Assembly: GCA_900549725.1 (NCBI GenBank)
Contig: URPL01000001.1
Coordinates: 78,765-142,764, forward strand
From: an uncultured Eubacteriales bacterium
GTDB lineage: Bacteria; Bacillota; Clostridia; Oscillospirales; CAG-272
DNA: 64,000 nt
Direction: 5' to 3'
The notes beneath the pieces were generated by a model. The model saw only the letters and a program-made list of their open reading frames with translations. It did no database searches and was not told the origin of the DNA. This document shows positions 52,051 to 60,027 of this stretch, piece by piece; within the stretch, counting starts at the first letter, position 1; every line of letters begins with the position of its first letter. The translations under genes and the position numbers were made by a program.

Positions 52051-54240
52051 ATGGATCTTCGTTTTCCGCCGATCGCTGCGGACCGCTGCCTGCAGTTTGA
52101 ACATTTTCCCACCCCGACACAATGCATGATCTACCGCAACTGGGAGCTGGTTGCGCCGCAGCGCATCGCAAAGGTGCTCGGAATTACCGAGGCGCGCGTC
52201 AATGCGCTTGCGAGCGATATGGGGCTGTCCGTGCCCGCCCGGGTGCACGGAGATTTTCTCAAAAACGGCTATGTGACGCTGACCCGCGCCAACTGGCACC
52301 TTTTGCCCTATGAGCAGCTTTGCACGCTGCTTGATATCACCCCAGCAAAGCTTTCCTATTTGCTTGCGGAGGATGATTTTTTGGACATCAAGCTCGGCTC
52401 GATCAAGCCGGATACGCCGCCGCTTGGCGATATCACCTTAAATGACGCGCAGAAAGAGCAGACAAAATGGATCAGGCGCATCACGGAGCAGACGCTTGCC
52501 GCACTGCCGCCGATCTCGGCGGAGCCGTTTGATTTCAATCCGCATTTTCATGACGGGGTGGTCGGCAAGCCCGGGAAGTGCGACCGCTTCGGCATCCGCA
52601 TGTGCGCTTCCTACTGCGCGCTGTACGGCGACCCGTTTCTGGACGACGAGCTTTTGACGCATTCCTACCCGGATGCGCTTTTGGAGGCATATCGGGATCT
52701 CGGAATCAACGCGCTGTGGACGCAGGCTGTGCTGGACACGCTCACGCCGAGCCCGTTTCAGCCGCAGCTTTCCGTGGGATATGAAAAGCGCCTTGCCATG
52801 ATCAATAAGCTGATTGAAAAGCTGGGGCGCTACGGCATCAAGCTCTATCTTTATCTAAACGAGCCGCGCGCGCTCGATATCAGCTTTTTCAGGGATCACC
52901 CCGAGCTGTGCGGCGCAAAGGAGCGGGGGCTCGGCGCGCTGTGCGTATGCACGGAGCCGGTGCAAAAGCGCCTGTATGACGGCGCAAAGTTCCTGGCGGA
53001 GCACACGCCGGGGCTGGGCGGATTTTTGACGATTACCTCCTCGGAAAACCTGACCAACTGCTACAGCCGCACCGACGGCACGCATACCGATTGCCCGCGC
53101 TGCGACAAGGTGCCCCCGGCGGAAATTTTCGCGCTGGTGAACCGCCTGCTCTTTGAGGGGGCGCGCGCCGCTGTGCCGGATTTCCACATGATTGCCTGGA
53201 CCTGGGGCTGGCCCGGCTGGACGATCCCCGATGCGATTCACGGCATCGACAGCGCCGTTGACATCATGGGCGTGAGCGAGCAGGCGGTGAAAAAGAACAT
53301 CGGCGGGGTGACCACGAGCGTGCTGGACTATTCCATCTCCGTGGAGGGGCCCGGCGAATATGCGCTTGCGACCTTTGCGCATGCAAGGCAGGAGGGGCAC
53401 CGCACCTTTGCCAAAATCCAGGCGAACAATTCCTGGGAAATGTCCGCGGTGCCGTATCTGCCCGTGTTTGAAAAGGTCTATCGGCATGTCAGCGCCCTGA
53501 TCGAAAAGGGCAAGCCGGACGGGCTGATGCTCGGCTGGACACTGGGCGGTTACCCCACCCCGACCCTTGTGATGCTGCGCCGCCTTTATGAAAAGAGCGA
53601 GACGCTGCCCACTCTTTCGCAGCTGTATGCGGAAATGTTCCCGGGGGCGGATACCGAGGCGCTCGGAAAGGCGTTTCATCTGTTCTCCGAGGCGTTTGAC
53701 AATTTCCCCTTTGATATTGAGGTGGCATATCATGCGCCGCAGCATTATGCGCCGTCCAATCTCCTCTTTGACACCCCCACGGGCTTTACCGCGACGATGG
53801 TCGGGCAGCCGTATGATGATCTTGACAAATGGAGATCCATCTATCCCGCGCCGATTTTCATCGATCAGTTCCGCCGCGTGAGCGACGGCTGGCAAAAGGG
53901 GCTTGCCGTGCTGAAAGAGGCACTGAAGGATACCGAAATGACCCCGACGCTGCAAATGCTTTGGGACTGCGCGCTGGTTTGCGGCAACCATTTCCGCTCG
54001 ACCTATCTTGAATGCCTGTTTGTGCGCGAGCGCAACGACGGTGTGTTCCGCGATGATATCGTCGCGGAGGAGGCGGAGCTTGCTCTGTCGGAGGCGGCGG
54101 TGATGGCGCACAATCCGACGATCGGCTATGAATCCTCCAATCATTATTTTTATACAAGGCAGACTTTGCTTGAAAAGGTGCTGAATTGTCGGTATCTTCT
54201 CAAAAAGCACGGATACGAATCGGTGCCGGAGCGCTTCTAA
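52051..54240 (+). CDS. TIM-barrel glycosidase-like protein with two N-terminal HTH-like repeats
   Basis: A 729-residue conserved protein of unassigned function. Residues ~28-59 and ~79-112 form a duplicated helical unit. Copy one is RNWELVAPQRIAKVLGITEA followed by RVNALASDMGL; copy two is ANWHLLPYEQLCTLLDITPA followed by KLSYLLAEDDFL. Each looks like a helix-turn-helix. The remaining ~600 residues resemble a (beta/alpha)8 glycoside hydrolase-like barrel: YRDLGINALWTQAVLD, LIEKLGRYGIKLYLYLNEP, GFLTITSSENLTNCY, FHMIAWTWGWPGW, then DGLMLGWTLGGYPTPTL. There is no signal peptide. ATG 52051 is preferred (AAGGAG 7 bases upstream); ATG 52030 lies ahead of that SD. Similar proteins occur in polysaccharide-degrading bacteria, to my recollection without a proven activity. 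It could be a cytoplasmic glycosidase or a sugar-sensing regulator. Confidence 0.6.
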   Translation: MDLRFPPIAADRCLQFEHFPTPTQCMIYRNWELVAPQRIAKVLGITEARVNALASDMGLSVPARVHGDFLKNGYVTLTRANWHLLPYEQLCTLLDITPAKLSYLLAEDDFLDIKLGSIKPDTPPLGDITLNDAQKEQTKWIRRITEQTLAALPPISAEPFDFNPHFHDGVVGKPGKCDRFGIRMCASYCALYGDPFLDDELLTHSYPDALLEAYRDLGINALWTQAVLDTLTPSPFQPQLSVGYEKRLAMINKLIEKLGRYGIKLYLYLNEPRALDISFFRDHPELCGAKERGLGALCVCTEPVQKRLYDGAKFLAEHTPGLGGFLTITSSENLTNCYSRTDGTHTDCPRCDKVPPAEIFALVNRLLFEGARAAVPDFHMIAWTWGWPGWTIPDAIHGIDSAVDIMGVSEQAVKKNIGGVTTSVLDYSISVEGPGEYALATFAHARQEGHRTFAKIQANNSWEMSAVPYLPVFEKVYRHVSALIEKGKPDGLMLGWTLGGYPTPTLVMLRRLYEKSETLPTLSQLYAEMFPGADTEALGKAFHLFSEAFDNFPFDIEVAYHAPQHYAPSNLLFDTPTGFTATMVGQPYDDLDKWRSIYPAPIFIDQFRRVSDGWQKGLAVLKEALKDTEMTPTLQMLWDCALVCGNHFRSTYLECLFVRERNDGVFRDDIVAEEAELALSEAAVMAHNPTIGYESSNHYFYTRQTLLEKVLNCRYLLKKHGYESVPERF

Positions 54241-54282
54241 GACGCAGCGTTTGCCCATAGGATAGCTGTGGGTGATGCAAAA

Positions 54283-54906
54283 ATGGAACAGGAGAAAAAC
54301 CTGCCGCTTTGGCAGCGCGTGCAGGCGGAAATTTTGCGGTGGCGCTGCACCGAACAGATTCCGGTGCTCTCGGTTTATACGGCGGTGCTCTTTTGCGGGA
54401 CGGTGTGCGGCATTCTTTGCTGCGCGCTGCTCGGCAGCCGCGCGGACGGACAGGCGTTTTGGCAGAGCTATCGGCAAAGCCGCGCGTTTTCGCTTTATCC
54501 GAGTGCGCGCGATTATCTGCGCAGCTTTGTGGAGTGGTATTTCTTTTATGAAAAAGATATTTTGCTGCTTGCGCTGTGCGCGCTTGCGGTGCCCGGGGAA
54601 TACCTGGCGGGGGCGTTTCTCTGCTATAAGGGCTTTTTGCTCGGATATTCCTGCGTGAGTCTTTGCGCCGATGCGTTTTCTCCGGCGCTCCTTGTGCTGG
54701 CGGCAGGGCGCTGCCTGCTTGCGTTTTTGCTGCTGCTGTTTTGTGAAAAGGCGGTGCTGTTTTCAAGAGGGCTGCGCGCGGCGATGCGCCACGGAAAGGC
54801 GCCGGATGCAGCGCAGATCGCCGCGTTTTGCGTTTGGTTTTTTGTCGTCTCAACGGCGCTTTTGTTGCTGCTTTTGGCGGCGGGCGCCGCGGCGCAATGG
54901 CTTTAG
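54283..54906 (+). CDS. SpoIIM-like integral membrane protein
   Basis: A 207-residue protein with about five hydrophobic segments. The layout resembles stage II sporulation protein M: an N-terminal helix followed by a soluble loop, then LLALCALAVPGEYLAGAFLCYKGFLLGYSCV, where the KGFxxGY turn matches the SpoIIM/DUF95 pattern, and two terminal helices. In sporulating relatives SpoIIM works with SpoIID and SpoIIP in engulfment, but those genes are not in this window. ATG 54283 is chosen; the SD is weak (GTGGGTGA). It lies 42 bases after the HTH-TIM-barrel gene and 33 before the YesL-like gene, in the same operon. Confidence 0.5.
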   Translation: MEQEKNLPLWQRVQAEILRWRCTEQIPVLSVYTAVLFCGTVCGILCCALLGSRADGQAFWQSYRQSRAFSLYPSARDYLRSFVEWYFFYEKDILLLALCALAVPGEYLAGAFLCYKGFLLGYSCVSLCADAFSPALLVLAAGRCLLAFLLLLFCEKAVLFSRGLRAAMRHGKAPDAAQIAAFCVWFFVVSTALLLLLLAAGAAAQWL

Positions 54907-54939
54907 ACGCAACGGACCGAAATCAGAAAGGACGAAGAA

Positions 54940-55893
54940 ATGGCGGACAAACGAAAGAGAAAATTCAATCTGTTCAATCTTGCAAAGGACGGCAAGGGCG
55001 TGCGGAAAGAGGATGTGATCAAAGAGTTAAACTTTGTCAATTTCTTCAAGCTGTATTTTCGCCGCTTCGGACAGATTTTCTGGGTCAATTTATTTATGGT
55101 GTTCGGAAATTTTCCGATCTGGTTCGGCCTGCTCGGCGTCAGCGGCAATGTGGGGCTGGAGAGCCGGCTGCATGTAAATGTGCTGTATCCCGTTCTGCGC
55201 GCGGCAATGACCGGAGGGCTCACTCCCGTGACCGCGGCGCTGAACGGCGCGATCGGGCAGCGCCAGGTGAACTATATTTTAACCACGCCCGCCTATGTGC
55301 TCATCGGGCTTTCCGCGCTGACGATCTTTACCTTCGGTATTGTCAACTGCTCCTGCGCCTATGTGCTGCGCAATATGGTCAAGGGAGAGCCGCTGTTTTT
55401 ACCGCAGGACTTTTTCTATGCCATCCGGCGCAACTGGAAGCAGGCGCTGCCAATGGGAATTCTGGATGCGGCGATTTGCGGGCTGCTTGTATACGATGTG
55501 ATCTTTTTCTATTATAATTCTACAAGTTTTCTGCGCACGGCAATGTTTTTCTTTGCGTTGGTGCTTGCGCTGATCTATTACAATATGCGCCGTTATCTGT
55601 ATGTGATGATGGTGACCTTTTCGCTTTCGCTGCCGAAGCTTTTCAAAAATGCCTTTATCTTTGCGCTGATCAACTGGAAGCGCAACCTTGCGGCAACGCT
55701 CGGCACGGCGGCGGTGATTGCGCTGTGCGGCTATCTTTCCTTTGTTTTTCTGCCGATCGGGGCGGCGGCGCTGCTGTTTCTTCTGTTTTCCACCTGCGCC
55801 TTTATCGGCACATATGCGGCATGGCCGAAAATCAAGAGCGTGATGATCGACCCATATTATCAAAAAAACGAAGAGGCGCCTGCCGATGAGTGA
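54940..55893 (+). CDS. YesL-like (DUF624) membrane protein
   Basis: A 317-residue polytopic membrane protein. FFKLYFRRFGQIFWVNLFMVFGNFPIW near the N-terminus, RNMVKGEPLFLPQDFFYAIRRNWKQA in the middle, and RRYLYVMMVTFSLSLPKLFKNAFIFAL match the DUF624 family, whose member YesL lies in the B. subtilis pectin-use cluster. Such proteins are often encoded with carbohydrate uptake or degradation genes. That fits the glycosidase-like barrel encoded upstream, but the role is unproven. It overlaps the following GNAT gene by 8 bases. Confidence 0.75.
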   Translation: MADKRKRKFNLFNLAKDGKGVRKEDVIKELNFVNFFKLYFRRFGQIFWVNLFMVFGNFPIWFGLLGVSGNVGLESRLHVNVLYPVLRAAMTGGLTPVTAALNGAIGQRQVNYILTTPAYVLIGLSALTIFTFGIVNCSCAYVLRNMVKGEPLFLPQDFFYAIRRNWKQALPMGILDAAICGLLVYDVIFFYYNSTSFLRTAMFFFALVLALIYYNMRRYLYVMMVTFSLSLPKLFKNAFIFALINWKRNLAATLGTAAVIALCGYLSFVFLPIGAAALLFLLFSTCAFIGTYAAWPKIKSVMIDPYYQKNEEAPADE

Positions 55894-56445
55894 AGAGCAA
55901 ATCGGCATTTTGCTGACAGAGCGCCTTGTGATCCGACCGCTGACGGAGGAAGAATTTCTCCGCGCCCTGCATGCGGAGCAGGCGGCATGCGCCGCGGCGC
56001 TTGAAAACGGCGGGGAGGCGCCCCAGGCGGTATTGGCGGAGCTGTGGGAGCGTTATCGGGAAAATAAAAAGAACCGATTTTCATTTTTTACCAACCGCAT
56101 TCTGCAAAAAAAGACGACGGTGCCGCGGTGGGCTCCATTGCGTTTATGAGCGACCCCGAGACGGACGAGGAGGGGCTGCTGGAAATCGGATATGAAACGC
56201 TTTTTCCGTATCGCGGGCAGGGCTATGCAACGGAGGCGCTTGGGGCAATGTGCCGCGCCGGGCTTTCCCTTTGCGCCTGCCGCGGCATGATCGCGGGGGT
56301 GGAGCTTTCCAATCCCGCTTCCGCACGCGTTTTGGAAAAATGCGGCTTTGTGTGTACCGATCGCAGCGAGCGGCTCGGCCTTGCGATTTATCGGCGCGAA
56401 AAGGGCGAAAAGGGCGAAAAGGGCGAAAAGGAGAAGAGATGCTGA
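55886..56445 (+). pseudogene. GNAT acetyltransferase split by a -1 shift at A AAA AAG
   Basis: Frame one (55886-56149) encodes the N-terminal half of a GNAT enzyme (LLTERLVIRPLTEEEF, then FFTNRILQKK). The C-terminal half is in the -1 frame to 56445: DDGAAVGSIAFMSDPETDEE, then GYETLFPYRGQGYATEAL with the acetyl-CoA loop, then SNPASARVLEKCGF. The junction is the run of seven A at 56106-56112 followed by G. The zero-frame codons there are AAA AAG, and a one-base slip back continues exactly into the GNAT sequence. It is either a one-base deletion (true or a sequencing error) or programmed -1 frameshifting. The last 12 or so residues are KGE repeats from a 9-base tandem repeat. The stop overlaps the trkH start. 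Confidence 0.7.
56396..56431 (+). repeat. Four perfect 9-base tandem repeats before trkH
   Basis: Four identical copies of GCGAAAAGG (56396-56431) encode the Glu-Lys-Gly tail of the acetyltransferase. The last copy supplies AAAAGG of the trkH ribosome-binding site. Confidence 0.95.
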
Positions 56446-57770
56446 AAAAACTTTCCACGGCGAAAATCTTTCTGCTTGGCTTTTTCGCGCTGATTTTGCT
56501 CGGGACCGCATTGCTCACTTTGCCGATCAGCGCGCGCAGCGGGCAGATTACCCATCCGTTTGACGCGGCGTTTACCGCCGTGAGCGCGACCTGCGTCACG
56601 GGGCTTTCCGTATTTGATACCTATACGCACTGGTCCGGCTTTGGGCAGGCGGTGATTCTTTGCCTGATTCAGATCGGCGGGCTTGGGTTTATGAGCGTGA
56701 TTTCTTTGTTCACGCTTTTGTTCCGGCGGCGGCAGGGCCTGCGGGAGCGGCAGCTTTTGCAGCAGGCAAGCGGCAGCATGCGCCGCATGGATACGCGCCG
56801 CATGTTTTTGATGATCTTATGCGGCACGGCGCTGATTGAGAGCGCGGGCGCCGCGCTTTTGGCGATCCGCTTTGTGCCTCTGCTCGGCGCGGGGCAGGGA
56901 ATATGGCAGGCGGTGTTTCATTCCGTTTCCGCTTTTTGCAATGCCGGATTTGACCTTTGCGGCATTTTTGCGCCGGGGCAAAGCCTCAGCTGTTTCACGA
57001 CGGACCCGCTTGTGAGTCTGACGCTGATTGCGCTGATTACCCTGGGCGGCATCGGCTATGTGGTTTGGGACGATGTGTTGCATCGGCGGCATCATCTTTC
57101 CCGCTATTCGCTGCATTCCAAAATCGTTTTATGCACAAGCGCCGTGCTTTTGTTTGGCGGAGGGGCGCTGTTTTTTGTCTCGGAGCGGCAAGGGGTGCTC
57201 GCCGGGCTTTCCCCACCTGCGGCATTGCTTGCGTCGCTGTTTCAATCGTGCACCACGCGCACGGCGGGTTTTTTCTCTGTGGACCAGGGGGCGCTTTCCT
57301 CTTTCGGGCTGTTTCTTTGCTGCATATTGATGTTCATCGGCGGCAGCCCGGGCTCCACGGCGGGCGGCGTGAAAACCGCAACGGTGTTTTTGGTATTAAG
57401 CAACGCCTTTTCCGCAGTACGCGGGCGGGACTCTTTGGTGTTGTTCCGCCGCAGAATCGAAGGGCACCAGGTGCGCCAGGCATCGGCTATTTTGCTTGTG
57501 TACCTTACAGGGGCGCTCGGCGCCGTCGGTATTTTATCGCTGTATGAGCCGTACCCGTTGGGGCAGCTGGTTTATGAGGTGATCTCGGCGATTGCGACCG
57601 TGGGGCTCACTACCGGCATTACCACGCAGCTTTTGCCGCTTTCCCGCGCGCTTTTGATGCTTTTGATGTTTGCGGGGCGGCTCGGAGCTTTGAGCTTTTT
57701 GCTTGCTGTTGCGGAGAAAAAGAAAACGCCCGAGGCACAGCGCCCGAGCGAGGGCATTCTGATTGGATAA
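56439..57770 (+). CDS. trkH: TrkH/KtrB-type potassium uptake channel subunit
   Basis: A 443-residue potassium translocator with four M1-P-M2-like repeats. The pore-loop sequences are visible: SATCVTGLSVFDT, SVSAFCNAGFDLCG, FQSCTTRTAGFFS and ATVGLTTGIT, each with the central Gly of the selectivity filter. SPGSTAGGVKT follows the third. The ATG at 56439 has AAAAGGAGAAG immediately upstream; longer in-frame starts lie in the acetyltransferase gene. Its regulatory subunit is encoded 23 bases downstream. Confidence 0.92.
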   Translation: MLKKLSTAKIFLLGFFALILLGTALLTLPISARSGQITHPFDAAFTAVSATCVTGLSVFDTYTHWSGFGQAVILCLIQIGGLGFMSVISLFTLLFRRRQGLRERQLLQQASGSMRRMDTRRMFLMILCGTALIESAGAALLAIRFVPLLGAGQGIWQAVFHSVSAFCNAGFDLCGIFAPGQSLSCFTTDPLVSLTLIALITLGGIGYVVWDDVLHRRHHLSRYSLHSKIVLCTSAVLLFGGGALFFVSERQGVLAGLSPPAALLASLFQSCTTRTAGFFSVDQGALSSFGLFLCCILMFIGGSPGSTAGGVKTATVFLVLSNAFSAVRGRDSLVLFRRRIEGHQVRQASAILLVYLTGALGAVGILSLYEPYPLGQLVYEVISAIATVGLTTGITTQLLPLSRALLMLLMFAGRLGALSFLLAVAEKKKTPEAQRPSEGILIG

Positions 57771-57793
57771 ACGAAAAAAACGGAGTAAAGACC

Positions 57794-58441
57794 ATGAAAA
57801 ACATTTTGATTATCGGCCTTGGGCGCTTCGGGCTGCATCTGGCGCACAAAATGACGCAGCTCGGAAATGAAGTGATGATCGTCGATGCGGATGCAACGCG
57901 CGTGAATCAAAACGCGCAGGACTTTGCCGACGCACAGATCGCGGACTGTACGGATTTGGAGCTTTTGCGCTCCCTTGATATTGCAAGCTTTGATGTTTGC
58001 TTTGTCTCCGTGTTCGACGATTTTGAATCCTCGCTTGTGATTACCTCCCATTTGCATACGCTCGGCGCGCATTGCATTGTCAGCGTTGCGAAAAAGGCGG
58101 TGCAGGCGAAAATTCTGCGCAAAATCGGTGCAGACGAGGTGATTTGTCCCGAGCGGGAGATTGCCGAGAAAACGGCGGTGCGCTATAACACCGAAAACAT
58201 TTTCGATTATTTCCCCCTGACGGCGGAATATTCCATTTATGAAATTGCCGTACCGCGGGACTGGATCGGCAAAACGCCGGCGGAGCTGGATGTGCGCAAG
58301 CACTTTAAAATCAACATTGTGGCACTGCGGCAGGACAACAGCATCGCGCCTCTGGAGGGGGCGGACCATGTATTCCGGGCGCAGGAGCACATGATGGTGC
58401 TGGGGCGCTCAGAGGATGTATTTCGCCTGGCAAAGGATTAA
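57794..58441 (+). CDS. trkA: TrkA/KtrA-type potassium uptake regulator
   Basis: A 215-residue cytoplasmic RCK protein that gates TrkH/KtrB. The RCK-N Rossmann domain shows ILIIGLGRFGLHLA with GxGxxG, then VDADATRVNQNA and ADCTDLELLRSLDI. The RCK-C domain lies at ~135-215 (EYSIYEIAVPRDWIGKTPAELDVR). One RCK unit means that it is of the short KtrA kind. It follows trkH closely and ends before a bidirectional terminator. Confidence 0.92.
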   Translation: MKNILIIGLGRFGLHLAHKMTQLGNEVMIVDADATRVNQNAQDFADAQIADCTDLELLRSLDIASFDVCFVSVFDDFESSLVITSHLHTLGAHCIVSVAKKAVQAKILRKIGADEVICPEREIAEKTAVRYNTENIFDYFPLTAEYSIYEIAVPRDWIGKTPAELDVRKHFKINIVALRQDNSIAPLEGADHVFRAQEHMMVLGRSEDVFRLAKD

Positions 58442-58476
58442 AAAGCGAAAAGGCATACGCAAAAGAACAATCAAAA

Positions 58477-58520
58477 AAGGCTGCAAAGCGGAGAAAACCG
58501 CCTTGCAGCCTTGCTTTGTC
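58477..58520. terminator. Bidirectional terminator between trkA and the kinase gene
   Basis: AAGGCTGCAA (58477-58486) pairs with TTGCAGCCTT (58503-58512), with an inner GCGG/CCGC. The A run before the stem gives a T run on the minus strand, so it is best as the terminator of the minus-strand kinase gene; T-rich sequence also follows on the plus strand. Confidence 0.75.
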
Positions 58521-58524
58521 TTTC

Positions 58525-59799
58525 TCAGAGCACCTTGCCCGCGCCCACGGCGCGCACGTTCAGCACATGGCAGGCGCCTGCGCCGAATGCGCCGTCCATC
58601 AGCTTGCGGAACGCATCCACATCAGAAAGGGGAACATAGCATTGCACCGTACCCGCAAATCCGCCGCCGTGCACGCGCCATGCGCCCTTGCCGCGCAAAA
58701 AGCCCTCCGCAAGGTTGAGCGCAAGGGAAAGCCCCTGTTCGCGCACGTTTTTGGTGGTATACACATTCTGCAAATAGCAGAAGGAGGAAATGCCGGAGGC
58801 AATCACGCCGTCGAAAAAGGCGGCGAGGTCGCCTTTTTTCAGAGCCTCGCTCTGTGCGGCGACGCGATCGTTTTCCGCCAAGAAGTGCAGCGCGCGCAGA
58901 ATCGCGCGGTCGCCCACGCTTTCCCGCAGCTGCGGCAGAGCCGCAATCACCTGCGCGCGGGAAATGCCGCGCAGGGTCTTTTGCCCAAAATGCTGCGCAA
59001 CCGCCTTCATCTCCGCCGGGACGGAGGCATAATCCTCGTTGAGGTCGGCATGGTTGCCGCCTGTGGAGACGATGCAAAGCGCATAGCCATGCGCCGCAAG
59101 ATCAAAGTCCGCTTTCTGAATTACGGGGGCTTTCGGGTCGGCAAAGTCAATGGAAACAAAGCCGCCCACGGCGCAGGCGACCTGGTCCATCAGGCCGCAG
59201 GGCTTGCCGAAAAATTCATTCTCCGCAAACTGCGCGATTTTTGCAATCTCGGCGTTGTCAACGGAGCCGTCGTTATAAAGATAATTCAGAATATTGCCGA
59301 CCATATCCTCAAAAGCGGCGGAGGAGGAAAGGCCGGAGCCCTTGAGCACATTTGAGGTGGTATAGGCGACAAAGCCGCCCACACGCAGCCCTGCGCGGCG
59401 AAAGCCCTCTGCCACGCCCGCAATCAGCGCGCCGGATGTGAAATAGCGCTCCGGATTCGGTACGCGCTCGGAAAGCGAGACGACATCGCGCGGGAAGCCC
59501 TCGCTTTTGATGCTGATCGTATCTGCCTCGCAGCGTGCCGCAACGGCGATAATATCAAGATCGATGGAGGCGGCGATCACGCAGCCGTGATTGTGGTCGG
59601 TATGGTTGCCGGAAATCTCGCTGCGCCCCGCAACGGTAAACACGGAAACCTCCCGCTCGCCGTATAAAGAGGCAAATTCCGCAATGGCGGCGGCATAGCG
59701 CTCCCGCTGCGCTGGCAGCTGGTCGGCGCCGTATAATTCTGTCAGCGCTTCGTCCTCTTTTCCCAGACGCACGGCGCGGAGCAGTTCGCTTGTTACCAT
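58525..59799 (-). CDS. galK: GHMP-family galactokinase-like sugar kinase
   Basis: A 424-residue GHMP kinase. The N-terminal sugar motif at residues ~58-72 reads GRSEISGNHTDHNHG. True galactokinases have GRVNLIGEHTDYN at this place, so the sugar-contacting Glu is replaced by Asn. The ATP loop KGSGLSSSAAFE and the C-terminal RVHGGGFAGTVQCYVP motif are intact, as is CGLMDQVACAVGG with the catalytic Asp. Proteins with this variant are usually annotated as galactokinase, but the substrate may differ. No galT or galE is adjacent. The start is ATG at 59799 with AAAGGAG; its promoter is at 59884-59856. Confidence 0.8.
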   Translation of the reverse strand: MVTSELLRAVRLGKEDEALTELYGADQLPAQRERYAAAIAEFASLYGEREVSVFTVAGRSEISGNHTDHNHGCVIAASIDLDIIAVAARCEADTISIKSEGFPRDVVSLSERVPNPERYFTSGALIAGVAEGFRRAGLRVGGFVAYTTSNVLKGSGLSSSAAFEDMVGNILNYLYNDGSVDNAEIAKIAQFAENEFFGKPCGLMDQVACAVGGFVSIDFADPKAPVIQKADFDLAAHGYALCIVSTGGNHADLNEDYASVPAEMKAVAQHFGQKTLRGISRAQVIAALPQLRESVGDRAILRALHFLAENDRVAAQSEALKKGDLAAFFDGVIASGISSFCYLQNVYTTKNVREQGLSLALNLAEGFLRGKGAWRVHGGGFAGTVQCYVPLSDVDAFRKLMDGAFGAGACHVLNVRAVGAGKVL

Positions 59800-59855
59800 A
59801 GTGCAAAACTCCTTTGCTTTTTCTGCGGCCAAAGGCCGCAAAGATATCAACATTT

Positions 59856-59884
59856 ATTATAGCAAAAAAAACGAAGGCTTGCAA
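59856..59884 (-). promoter_or_regulatory. Sigma-A promoter of the GalK-like gene
   Basis: On the minus strand TTGCAA (59884-59879) and TATAAT (59861-59856) with a 17-base spacer. Confidence 0.75.
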
Positions 59885-59924
59885 GGGCATGCGTTTCCGT
59901 TTTTCATTGTTTACAAAAAGTTTA

Positions 59925-59953
59925 TTGACGGCGCAGCCCCCAGCGGTTATGAT
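59925..59953 (+). promoter_or_regulatory. Sigma-A promoter of the DUF5685 gene
   Basis: TTGACG at 59925-59930 and TATGAT at 59948-59953 with a 17-base spacer, divergent from the GalK-like gene promoter. Confidence 0.78.
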
Positions 59954-60027
59954 AAACTAAGAGCACTGTGTATACACGGCGCGGCATCCGCCGCAAACGG
60001 ACGCAAACAAAAGGGGAGGGTGGGCGT

